A stretch of DNA of 12,350 nucleotides from Holosporales bacterium (GTDB lineage: Bacteria; Pseudomonadota; Alphaproteobacteria; UBA3830; JAIRMZ01), in the NCBI GenBank assembly GCA_031279495.1, contig JAITIJ010000050.1, forward strand, positions 1-12,350, in the 5' to 3' direction. The notes beneath the pieces were generated by a model. It did not search any database, was not told the DNA's origin, and worked only from the letters and a program-made list of their open reading frames with translations. Both the position numbers and the translations under genes were made by a program. Shown in pieces: positions 1 to 6,655 of this stretch (positions are counted from its first letter, which is position 1; the number at the start of each line of letters is the position of its first letter).

Positions 1-19
1 CAGAAAGGGGCCTTGTGTT

Positions 20-94
20 GCGGGTGTAGCTCAGGGGTAGAGCACAACCTTGCCAAGGTTGGGGTCGAGGGTTCAAATCCCTTCGCCCGCTCCA
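20..94 (+). tRNA. tRNA-Gly (anticodon GCC)
   Basis: A full cloverleaf can be drawn. The acceptor stem GCGGGTG (20-26) pairs with CGCCCGC (84-90), with one T-G wobble. The anticodon stem CAACC (45-49) pairs with GGTTG (57-61) around the loop TTGCCAA, which places anticodon GCC at 52-54. The T arm contains GGTTCAAATCC. The discriminator T91 is followed by a genome-encoded CCA (92-94), so this tRNA does not need the cca enzyme encoded later in the window for first maturation. It reads GGC and GGU glycine codons. Its promoter must lie at or beyond the left edge. mlaA starts 33 bp downstream with no visible terminator between, so co-transcription is possible. Confidence 0.97.
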
Positions 95-127
95 AAAAGG
101 CACGAGGGAAAACACAGAAGAGGGGAA

Positions 128-844
128 ATGCGCTTTGGTATTAGACTTTTTGCGGTGTTCATTGTGTTCTGGCATTCTTCTGCACTATTAGCCAAAGTAG
201 AGACCGCAAACGACCCTTTAGAACCCTTAAATCGTGCGATTTTCCAATTCAATATTCTCTTTGACGATTTTCTTTTTGTACCAGTCTCGTTTGTTTATAA
301 CAAAACTGTGCCAAACCCGATGGCGAGAGGCATCAAGAATTTCTTGAGTGTGCTAGGAACGCCTATCTCTTGCACGTGCCACATCCTATCAGGAAACGGA
401 GAAAAAGCGGCTAGCTCTTTTTTGCGCGGAGTTATCAACTTAACTCTCGGATTCTCCGGTTTTGTCGACGTAGCAACCGACATGGGATTAACGGCCGAGC
501 CAATGACAGTTGGTAAATTATTCGGACGTCTTGGTATAGGAACAGGGCCTTACCTGATGCTACCATTCTGGGGGCCAAGCAATCCGCGAGATCTCTGCGG
601 AGATGCTGTAGAGGGTTTCTATGACCCAGTAGGTCGTGCAAGCCCACCTCATGCACGTTTGGGATCCTATCTTGCACGCTTAGGGGTGAGTACAATCAGT
701 ACGCGCGCGGGTGTTCTAGAAGTTGAGAGCGCCATCCGAAAACAGTCTCCGGATTATTACGAAACCTTCCGATGCTTGTATTGGCAAAAAGTATATGGCT
801 CCTCAGCAGAAGATACACCTGTTCCTTCGAATGAAGAGGATTAG
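128..844 (+). CDS. mlaA: MlaA/VacJ family outer-membrane lipid-asymmetry protein
   Basis: The 238-residue product belongs to the MlaA (VacJ) family, which removes mislocalised phospholipid from the outer leaflet of the outer membrane and passes it to periplasmic MlaC. Family marks are NDPLEPLNRAIFQFN near residues 28-42, LTLGFSGFVDVATDMGL mid-protein, and GPYLMLPFWGPSNPRD in the second half. Residues 1-22 form a signal peptide ending ALLA. No cysteine lies at the cleavage site, so this is not a classical lipoprotein, unlike E. coli MlaA. I chose the ATG at 128 because AGAGGGG lies just upstream and the signal peptide starts there; the open frame runs further left only through the tRNA. No mlaC, mlaD, mlaE or mlaF is adjacent. 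The assignment is firm; loss of the lipid anchor is read directly from the sequence. Confidence 0.92.
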   Translation: MRFGIRLFAVFIVFWHSSALLAKVETANDPLEPLNRAIFQFNILFDDFLFVPVSFVYNKTVPNPMARGIKNFLSVLGTPISCTCHILSGNGEKAASSFLRGVINLTLGFSGFVDVATDMGLTAEPMTVGKLFGRLGIGTGPYLMLPFWGPSNPRDLCGDAVEGFYDPVGRASPPHARLGSYLARLGVSTISTRAGVLEVESAIRKQSPDYYETFRCLYWQKVYGSSAEDTPVPSNEED

Positions 845-1539
845 ACGTTTAAAGGAGAAAACGGAATCTTATTTCGACAAGTACAGCCATTCCATCAGAT
901 CATTTGCAGAAAGCGACAGGAGGATTGAGATGCGAAGGAGCTTCCTCGCCTCACTTAGAAGGGTTCGACATGGAGTTCTCTAACGACCTGCACCCTACTT
1001 TCTATTCCTCTTATCCCCTCTCATTTTCTCTTTCTAAAACTTTCCTCCTTCGTCCCTCTTCTCTTAGATTTTATATCTTATACTCTTTTCTTGAGTATTA
1101 ATTGTTCGGCAGCTTCTTAGGAGGATTGTTGTTTGAGAAGAACAAAGCGGGGCATACGCACCTATTTCCAACCCTCATATTGAATTTGTTGAGTTTGTTT
1201 ACCATGGGCCATGGGTACCTGAGACGCTACGCTTACGAACTCCTTTTCATGAGGAATTCCATCTCTGCATAATGGTCTCGATAAAAGGAACGCCATTAAT
1301 CCTCACTCTCCCTCTGCGAAAGGTAAAGGGAAAGGCAGAGTATGAATAAGAGAAGTTACTTATCTCCTTGGTCGGATTTTTTGAATTTGCAAAACTTAGC
1401 GGACTCTTTGATGCTATCTTACCCTTCCATCTTTTTATTTTGTCTTCTTATCCTTTTCCTGAGAGGGCTTTTATTGCAAGTGCTTTAGAGGAGTGATCTT
1501 TCAATTGTATAATCGCTATGAATATGGAAGAGGCTCTGT
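845..1539. other. 695-bp intergenic stretch, probably decayed genes
   Basis: I find no convincing gene here. A perfect AGGAGG at 918-923 stands six bases before an ATG at 930, but that frame (MRRSFLASL then RRVRHGVL) stops at 983. Its opening resembles the start of a signal peptide. A second AGGAGG at 1119-1124 precedes TTG codons at 1126 and 1129; the frame ends at 1272 after about 47 residues. An overlapping frame is open over 1137-1349 but lacks a usable start. From about 985 to 1090 the + strand is almost all C and T. An inverted repeat ATACTC/GAGTAT lies at 1080-1098. The most economical reading is remains of one or two lost genes. A periplasmic partner such as mlaC often follows mlaA, but I see no sequence proof that this was one. 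Confidence 0.55.
1484..1513 (+). promoter_or_regulatory. Sigma-70-type promoter of rlmE
   Basis: A perfect -10 hexamer TATAAT lies at 1508-1513. TTTAGA at 1484-1489 (four of six matches to TTGACA) stands 18 bases upstream. Transcription would start near 1520, about 20 bases before the GTG start codon. Confidence 0.6.
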
Positions 1540-2181
1540 GTGGTGCGAACAGAATCATCAAAACGTTGGCTAAGGCGTCAGCAGACGGATCCCTTTGTAA
1601 AACAGGCGCGCGCAGAAGGATATCGATGCCGTGCTGTCTATAAACTGCTAGAGATCGAGACACGATACAAAATTTTGCAAGGTGCTAGGATTATTGTTGA
1701 TTTAGGCGCGTCTCCTGGAGGGTGGAGCCAAGTGCTCGCGCGAAAATACGCAGCACATCCACAGCCGCCTCTTCTTATTGCCGTGGATAAACTGCCTATG
1801 CATGCGATTCCAGGGATCACCTTTCTTCAAGGAGATTTCGAAGAAGAGCCAACATTATGTCTTCTCAAGGACTTACTGCGCGAACAATTTGTGGACGTTG
1901 TCTTATCGGATATGGCCCCAAACGCAACAGGCCACGCTAAAACGGACCACCTAAAGAACATGGTTCTCGTTGAGAGTGCCTATAATTTTGCCATGCAGAA
2001 TCTAGCCAATAATGGACGATTTGTCGCGAAAGTGTTTCAAGGAGGAACAGAAGGTCATCTTTTGACAACACTTAAGAAAGATTTCGAGAAAGTGATGCAT
2101 GTCAAACCAAAAGCAAGTCGACCAGAGTCCCGTGAAGTGTATGTCGTTGCCACAGGATTCAGGAAACTACGCTTTTCATGA
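1540..2181 (+). CDS. rlmE: 23S rRNA (uridine-2'-O-)-methyltransferase RlmE (FtsJ/RrmJ)
   Basis: The product methylates the 2'-OH of U2552 in the A loop of 23S rRNA, using S-adenosylmethionine, late in 50S assembly. At 213 residues it has normal family length. The SAM-binding motif is DLGASPGGW (54-62). The catalytic tetrad K-D-K-E known from E. coli (K38, D124, K164, E199) is intact as K35 in RAVYKL, D124 in LSDMAPN, K164 in FVAKVFQG and E199 in SREVY. The basic N-terminus (SSKRWLRRQQTDPFVKQA) is also typical. Translation starts at GTG: GAGG at 1530-1533 lies six bases upstream, and an in-frame stop at 1519-1521 excludes any earlier ATG. A second GTG at 1543 is a possible alternative. The next gene, mnmA, begins 82 bp later with its own promoter. 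Confidence 0.97.
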   Translation: MVRTESSKRWLRRQQTDPFVKQARAEGYRCRAVYKLLEIETRYKILQGARIIVDLGASPGGWSQVLARKYAAHPQPPLLIAVDKLPMHAIPGITFLQGDFEEEPTLCLLKDLLREQFVDVVLSDMAPNATGHAKTDHLKNMVLVESAYNFAMQNLANNGRFVAKVFQGGTEGHLLTTLKKDFEKVMHVKPKASRPESREVYVVATGFRKLRFS

Positions 2182-2218
2182 TCTGTTTCTTGAGTCTTTA
2201 TCTCTCTTTGCAAACAAG

Positions 2219-2247
2219 TTGACAAACATTGAAGGATTGGAGATAAG
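2219..2247 (+). promoter_or_regulatory. Sigma-70-type promoter of mnmA
   Basis: A perfect -35 TTGACA (2219-2224) is followed by a 17-base spacer and GATAAG (2242-2247, four of six matches to TATAAT). The start of transcription would fall near 2254, leaving a leader of about ten bases before the ATG at 2264. It sits between the rlmE stop and mnmA, so mnmA need not depend on read-through from rlmE. Confidence 0.6.
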
Positions 2248-2263
2248 AAAGCAGAGAGAAACG

Positions 2264-3331
2264 ATGTCTATAGCCACTCAGAAACGGACGGTTGCGGTTG
2301 CTTTGTCTGGTGGTGTCGATAGCTCTACCTGTGCTGCCTTGATGAAGGCGGCGGGACATAATGTCGTTGCGATCACGTTGGATCTTTTTCCTTCGAAAGA
2401 GGACAAAGCCGATTCCACTCCAAAAGCAGCATGGCGTATTGCGGATTTTCTCGATATTCCTCATCATTTTTGCGATGTTCAAGATCTTTTTCGGCAACAC
2501 GTTATTCGACCTTTTGTTGATAGTTATTGTCGTGGCGAAACACCTCTTCCTTGCGCCTTATGTAATCAATATGTCAAATTCGGCGCTCTGATAGCTTTTG
2601 CGAGAACGCTAGGAGCAGATACCGTTGTCACGGGTCACTATGTGCGCAAACAAGAAACAGCTTCTGGAGAAGTACAGTTGCTGCGTGCCTTTGATGCGAA
2701 AAAAGACCAAAGCTATTTCTTGTTCGGCGTGAATAGGGACATTCTGCCGAACCTTCTTTTTCCACTAGGAGAGCTCACGAAAAGTACCGTGCGCTCTATT
2801 GCACGAATCTTAGGACTACCTAGCCATGACAGAGCGGAGAGTCAAGACATTTGCTTTGTCGGAAATCGCCATTATACGGATATCGTTCAGGAATATATAT
2901 CAGAAGGCGACATTTCGCCTCCTGGAAACATTATCGACCAGACCGGCAACTGCATCGGCCAGCACCGTGGTGTGTTGCATTATACAATTGGACAACGTAA
3001 GGGCCTGCATGTAACGCTTGGGTATCCGACGTATGTGACCGCAATTCATAAAGACTCGAATACGATTATTGTAGGACAGAAAAAAGATCTCGTCTGTTCC
3101 TCTGTTATCGTTCGAGAACTTAACTGGATTTCACCTCCTCAAACGTCCACTTTTGAAGCTCTAGCAAAAGTGCGATCCACACAAGCGGCTGTGCCGGCGC
3201 TTATAGAAGTCTCAGAATCAAAGATGCGTGTTACTTTTCATCGTCCGGAATATGGCGTTGCACCCGGACAGGCATGCGTTTTATATGATAAAGACCTTCT
3301 TCTGGGCGGAGGATGGATTACCTCTGAATAA
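2264..3331 (+). CDS. mnmA: tRNA-specific 2-thiouridylase MnmA
   Basis: The 355-residue enzyme adds sulfur to C2 of the wobble uridine (U34) of tRNA Lys, Glu and Gln, activating the base with ATP and taking sulfur from a relay persulfide. The N-terminal PP-loop SGGVDSST (15-22) binds ATP. The two catalytic cysteines of the family are present: C100 in PCALCNQYVKFG and C197 in SQDICFVG. Other signatures are TGHYVR (123-128), KDQSYFLFG (147-155) and HYTIGQRKGL in the central domain. The C-terminal beta-barrel ends with PEYGVAPGQACVLYD and GGGWI. The open frame continues upstream of 2264, but the domain starts right after this ATG and a promoter lies just upstream. The ribosome-binding site is weak (GAGAGAAACG). 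Confidence 0.97.
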   Translation: MSIATQKRTVAVALSGGVDSSTCAALMKAAGHNVVAITLDLFPSKEDKADSTPKAAWRIADFLDIPHHFCDVQDLFRQHVIRPFVDSYCRGETPLPCALCNQYVKFGALIAFARTLGADTVVTGHYVRKQETASGEVQLLRAFDAKKDQSYFLFGVNRDILPNLLFPLGELTKSTVRSIARILGLPSHDRAESQDICFVGNRHYTDIVQEYISEGDISPPGNIIDQTGNCIGQHRGVLHYTIGQRKGLHVTLGYPTYVTAIHKDSNTIIVGQKKDLVCSSVIVRELNWISPPQTSTFEALAKVRSTQAAVPALIEVSESKMRVTFHRPEYGVAPGQACVLYDKDLLLGGGWITSE

Positions 3332-3559
3332 AAAGTAAAAATTGTAAAAGCCGAAAAGTATGGACCTTTTCTTGTTCTTTCTATTTTAGGCGTAGGACTC
3401 TCGCTTAGCACTTCATCGCATAGATTCTTCCCGAAGATCGTTCCATACGTCCTCTTTAAGAAAAAACTTGGGATTGATACAGTGAAAACTCTAAGAGGAA
3501 GCGATGTTATGTGCGCCTGGGATTTTTTGAGCATCATGAACAGGGTAGCGACGTAGCTT

Positions 3560-5362
3560 ATGGCAGAGGCTCCTCTCATTCGCAATTTTGCCATTATTGC
3601 ACATATAGATCACGGCAAATCAACACTCGCAGATCGTTTAATACAGCGCTGTGGCGCTATCGATGCGCGTGAGTTTCGCGATCAAATGTTGGATTCGATG
3701 GATATTGAGCGCGAACGCGGCATCACAATCAAAGCACAAACGGTACGCCTTACGTACACAGCACGCGATCAGAAAACTTATGAACTTAACCTCATGGACA
3801 CGCCCGGTCATGTGGATTTCTCATACGAAGTAAGCCGGTCCTTGGCGGCTTGCGAAGGCTCGTTGCTTGTGGTCGATGCTACTCAAGGGGTCGAGGCTCA
3901 GACTCTCGCGAATGTTTACCAAGCCATTGATAATGATCACGCAATTATTCCTGTTATCAACAAAATTGACTTGCCAGCAGCAGATCCCGAACGCGTGAAA
4001 GCTCAGATCACCGAAGTTATCGGATTGGATGCGCATGATGCCATCCTTGTTTCGGCGAAAACAGGCGAAGGGATCGATGAGGTGCTGGAAGCGCTCATCG
4101 CGCGTCTTCCTCCTCCTTTGACGGATCGTGACAAACCTCTGCGTGCGCTGCTTATCGATAGCTGGTACGATGCTTACCTTGGAGTGGTTGCCTTGGTCCG
4201 CATTAAAGAAGGTGTTCTGAAAGCGGGACTCAAGATCAAGATGATGGCAACAGGAGCTGTCCATCAAACAGATGACGTCGGATGCTTTACGCCAAAACCA
4301 AAGCCGGTTCCAGAGCTTACTTCTGGCGAGATCGGATATGTAACTGCTGGTATCAAGAGTGTTCGAGACGCTCGCGTGGGGGACACTCTCACAACCGAGA
4401 AAAACCCTGCTGAAATGCCGCTTCCAGGCTTTAAACCTTCTATTCCTGTAGTATTTTGCAGCTTTTTCCCGACAGAAGCTTCTGAGTACGGTCGTCTGCG
4501 CGAGGGATTGGAAAAACTGCAACTTAACGATGCAAGTTTCTTGTTTGAACCAGAAAGTTCAGCGGCGCTAGGGTTTGGTTTTCGGTGTGGATTCCTAGGG
4601 CTTTTGCATTTAGAGATTGTTGAAGAACGGCTCGAGCGCGAGTACAACATGGACCTTATCACTACTGCTCCTAGCGTAGTCTATAAGGTGCATTCTACGA
4701 ATGGCGAGATACAGGATCTCCACAATCCAGCGGATATGCCAGAGGCAGGGCATATTGTTAGCATTGAGGAGCCTTGGATTCGCGCTACAATTCTTGTTCC
4801 AGATACTCACCTCGGTGCTGTGCTAACACTATGCCAAGAACGACGAGGAGAGCAGGTCGATCTCACCTATGCAGGTACGCGTGCGATGGTCGTCTATCGG
4901 TTGCCACTTAATGAAATTGTGTTTGATTTCTATGATCGGTTAAAGTCTATCAGTCGCGGCTATGCAAGCTTTGACTATCAGCTGGATGCGTATCAAGTGG
5001 GAGATCTTGTCAAGGTCTCTTTGCTCGTAAACGGAGAATCTGTGGATGCGCTTGCTACTATTCAACATCGTACAACAGCCGAGATGCGTGGACGAGCGTT
5101 GTGTGAGCGCCTCAAAGAGCTTATTCCGAGACATCTTTTTAAGATCCCCATCCAAGCTGCTATTGGAGCCAAGATTATCGCGCGAGAAACCATTCCCGCT
5201 TTACGCAAAGACGTAACAGCTAAATGCTATGGGGGCGATATTACACGCAAACGTAAACTCTTGGAAAAGCAAAAGGAAGGGAAAAAGCGCATGCGCGAAG
5301 TGGGTCATGTTCATATCCCCCAATCCGCCTTCCTTGCCGCCCTTAAAACAAGCAAAGAATGA
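3560..5362 (+). CDS. lepA: Elongation factor 4 (LepA), ribosome-associated GTPase
   Basis: The 600-residue product is a full-length LepA/EF4, a translational GTPase that binds ribosomes and affects initiation, back-translocation and 30S assembly. Seen in the sequence: G1 AHIDHGKST (14-22), switch region RERGITIKAQTVRL (51-64), G3 DTPGH (80-84), G4 NKID (134-137) and G5 SAKTGEG near 164. A domain-II barrel follows, then ELTSGEIGYV, and PTEASEYGRLREGLEKL with ALGFGFRCGFLG. The LepA-specific C-terminal domain ends with CYGGDITRKRKLLEKQKEGKKRM. The ATG at 3560 is fixed on the left by an in-frame TAG at 3554-3556. No strong ribosome-binding site stands in front of it: the best purine run is AGGG at 3542-3545, 14 bases away. 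lepA is often paired with lepB; none follows here. Confidence 0.98.
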   Translation: MAEAPLIRNFAIIAHIDHGKSTLADRLIQRCGAIDAREFRDQMLDSMDIERERGITIKAQTVRLTYTARDQKTYELNLMDTPGHVDFSYEVSRSLAACEGSLLVVDATQGVEAQTLANVYQAIDNDHAIIPVINKIDLPAADPERVKAQITEVIGLDAHDAILVSAKTGEGIDEVLEALIARLPPPLTDRDKPLRALLIDSWYDAYLGVVALVRIKEGVLKAGLKIKMMATGAVHQTDDVGCFTPKPKPVPELTSGEIGYVTAGIKSVRDARVGDTLTTEKNPAEMPLPGFKPSIPVVFCSFFPTEASEYGRLREGLEKLQLNDASFLFEPESSAALGFGFRCGFLGLLHLEIVEERLEREYNMDLITTAPSVVYKVHSTNGEIQDLHNPADMPEAGHIVSIEEPWIRATILVPDTHLGAVLTLCQERRGEQVDLTYAGTRAMVVYRLPLNEIVFDFYDRLKSISRGYASFDYQLDAYQVGDLVKVSLLVNGESVDALATIQHRTTAEMRGRALCERLKELIPRHLFKIPIQAAIGAKIIARETIPALRKDVTAKCYGGDITRKRKLLEKQKEGKKRMREVGHVHIPQSAFLAALKTSKE

Positions 5363-5408
5363 ATTCTCTGTGGAGAGGTAAGCCAAAAAGGCTAACATGC
5401 AGGGAATT
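5362..5408 (+). terminator. Hairpin after lepA, probable terminator
   Basis: An outer stem AATTCTCTG (5362-5370) pairs with CAGGGAATT (5400-5408), with one G-U pair. An inner hairpin AGCC (5381-5384) with GGCT (5390-5393) closes on AAAAA. The following sequence ATTTCTCTTTTCC is T-rich but interrupted, so intrinsic termination is likely but not certain. The structure starts at the lepA stop codon. Confidence 0.5.
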
Positions 5409-5496
5409 ATTTCTCTTTTCCGCTTAGCTCTTCGTTCAGTAGAACTTGGCGCAGTGGTTCTTTCTATTAACGAGATCTACACAACATCTCTTCATT

Positions 5497-5530
5497 TTCC
5501 CTAAACCTTCTGCGAGGGAAAGATAGGGAA
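5497..5530. repeat. Nested inverted repeat, function unknown
   Basis: TTCCCTA (5497-5503) pairs with TAGGGAA (5524-5530). Inside it, CCTTC (5506-5510) pairs with GAGGG (5514-5518) with one wobble, around a TGC loop. No T run follows on the + strand. It lies in the 213-bp gap between lepA and the small membrane frame. It could stop transcripts coming from the - strand side, or act in RNA folding; nothing decides between these. Confidence 0.4.
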
Positions 5531-5575
5531 GCTAAAACACAGAGGAGAAAAGACTGCCTACCTTATTGGCGAAAC

Positions 5576-5869
5576 TCAATTTGTGCCAGGATATTCAGGA
5601 TGATAGGGATAAGGGTACAGGAGCATTTCCCATACGGCACGACGTACGCGTTCTGAAGATGGCGCGATTATTTTATAGGCTGCGAAAAACAGTGGCCAGG
5701 TATATAGGAAAAAGCAGCAAGTTTTGTTAAATCCGTATCTTTTATTAGGCGTCCAGAGGCAAGAGAGGGCTAATACGCCTCCGAATAGGGCAAAGAGGAG
5801 GCATGTTGTATCTGGACGATGTTTTTTTCCAACAACTGAGTATGGCTGTTGCGCAGAGAAAGACGACAC
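5576..5869 (-). CDS. Small hypothetical membrane protein, possibly frameshifted
   Basis: I do not recognise this 97-residue frame. It starts at GTG (5869) without a ribosome-binding site and lies 66 bp after phaB on the same strand. It has two hydrophobic stretches, TTCLLFALFGGVLALSCLW and CCFFLYTWPLFFAAYKII, and a tail rich in Tyr and Pro (LYPYPYHPEYPG). Upstream, a second reading frame starting at TTG (5879) gives another apparent membrane segment, FIGVVFLCATAILSCWKK. The two frames would join into one protein of about three membrane segments if the run of seven A residues (5828-5822 on the - strand) were six. So the gene may be a pseudogene, may use slippage, or may reflect a sequencing error. 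On the opposite strand only a start-poor frame of about 54 codons is open. That this region codes at all is an inference. Confidence 0.35.
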   Translation of the reverse strand: MSSFSAQQPYSVVGKKHRPDTTCLLFALFGGVLALSCLWTPNKRYGFNKTCCFFLYTWPLFFAAYKIIAPSSERVRRAVWEMLLYPYPYHPEYPGTN

Positions 5870-5879
5870 CTATGAACAA

Positions 5880-5936
5880 TCCGACAGGGATGCTTGCAAT
5901 AATTTGCTCAAGGATAGGCGCCGGTAGCGCTTGTGT
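5880..5936. repeat. 57-bp exact direct repeat, copy 1 (outside phaB)
   Basis: All 57 bases are identical to 6047-6103. On the - strand this copy begins with the last A of the phaB stop codon and ends one base before the TTG at 5879 that opens the neighbouring membrane frame. Read in that frame it would give the same peptide as inside phaB (TQALPAPILEQIIASIPVG). The flanking bases differ at once on both sides. Confidence 0.97.
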
Positions 5937-6655
5937 TACAAATATTGTCCTCCGTTAAGGCTTATCGTTGTGCCTGTAATGAAGGCTGCCTTATCAGAGG
6001 CGAGGAATAGAGCAGCTTGCGCAATTTCTTCAGGAGCTCCCATACGTCCGACAGGGATGCTTGCAATAATTTGCTCAAGGATAGGCGCCGGTAGCGCTTG
6101 TGTCATATCAGTGGAGACGTATCCCGGTGCAATAGCATTGACTGTAATGCCTTTGCCAGCAACCTCTTGTGCCAACGCTTTCGTGAAGCCGATCACACCC
6201 GCTTTGGCAGCTGAGTAATTTGTTTGACCAACTTGCCCCTTTTGACCATTCACAGAGCTGATATTGATAATCCGTCCGAATTTCTTCGCGCGCATAGGCC
6301 CAATAACAGCGCGACACATGTTAAAAATGGAGGTTAAGTTTGTGTCAAGAACATCCTTCCATTGGTCTATCGTCATTTTGTGAAACATCGCATCGCTTGT
6401 GATGCCCGCATTGTTCACAAGGATCTCAATGGAGCTCTCAAAGTGACGCGCTACCGCGTCGACCCCGTGCGCACAAGCCTCCGCATCGGCAACATCCCAT
6501 TGAAACGTCAAAATCCCCGTCGCATCTGTAAAAGTCTTCGCTGCTTTTGCATTTGTATGATAGGTTGCCGCCACGCGATATCCTGCGTCGTGCAAGGCTT
6601 TAGAAATCGCTGCTCCAATGCCGCGCCCCCCTCCTGTGACAAGAGCTGTCCTCAT
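5936..6655 (-). CDS. phaB: Acetoacetyl-CoA reductase PhaB (NADPH-dependent SDR)
   Basis: This is a 239-residue short-chain dehydrogenase that reduces acetoacetyl-CoA to (R)-3-hydroxybutyryl-CoA, the monomer for polyhydroxybutyrate. The cofactor loop is TGGGRGIG (7-14), and NNAG is at 81-84. The catalytic residues are N106, S134, Y147 and K151 (YSAAK), at the same spacing as in FabG. NISSVNGQKGQVGQTNYSAAKAG and the ending SLNGGQYL are PhaB-like rather than FabG-like, and the neighbour is phaC. I chose the ATG at 6655, not one eight codons earlier, because AAGGAGG (6670-6664) stands eight bases upstream and the ATG overlaps the phaC stop as ATGA. This arrangement suggests translational coupling. 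A second exact copy of codons 185-203 lies right after the stop. The remaining doubt is between PhaB and a FabG paralogue. Confidence 0.93.
   Translation of the reverse strand: MRTALVTGGGRGIGAAISKALHDAGYRVAATYHTNAKAAKTFTDATGILTFQWDVADAEACAHGVDAVARHFESSIEILVNNAGITSDAMFHKMTIDQWKDVLDTNLTSIFNMCRAVIGPMRAKKFGRIINISSVNGQKGQVGQTNYSAAKAGVIGFTKALAQEVAGKGITVNAIAPGYVSTDMTQALPAPILEQIIASIPVGRMGAPEEIAQAALFLASDKAAFITGTTISLNGGQYL
6047..6103. repeat. 57-bp exact direct repeat, copy 2 (inside phaB)
   Basis: This is the parent copy of the repeat. It encodes residues 185-203 of PhaB, TQALPAPILEQIIASIPVG, in frame. The 110 bases between the copies hold the PhaB C-terminus. The unit contains GCGC-CGGTA-GCGC, a short hairpin. 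Confidence 0.97.

Noticed and set aside
50..127. Upstream extension of the mlaA frame into the tRNA gene
   Set aside because: The extra 26 codons are tRNA-Gly sequence and leader; a ribosome-binding site and signal peptide begin at 128.
1202..1216. CCATGGG tandem words that look like a palindrome
   Set aside because: They are only a short direct repeat, with an imperfect palindrome and no nearby partner; likely chance.
1310..1340. Similarity of CCTCTGCGAAAGG near 1311 to CCTTCTGCGAGGG near 5506, as a dispersed repeat family
   Set aside because: The match is short, gapped and purine-biased; two weak copies are not enough to call a family.
3332..3400. AAAAG/CTTTT hairpin after mnmA as a terminator
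   Set aside because: Five A-T-rich pairs with a seven-base loop are too weak to support a terminator call.
3238..3594. 118-codon - strand frame bridging the mnmA-lepA gap
   Set aside because: It overlaps the ends of two certain genes, and its translation shows no domain; the open frame across the gap looks like chance.
3821..4522. 233-codon open frame on the - strand
   Set aside because: It is entirely antisense to lepA, with no ribosome-binding site or recognisable domain.
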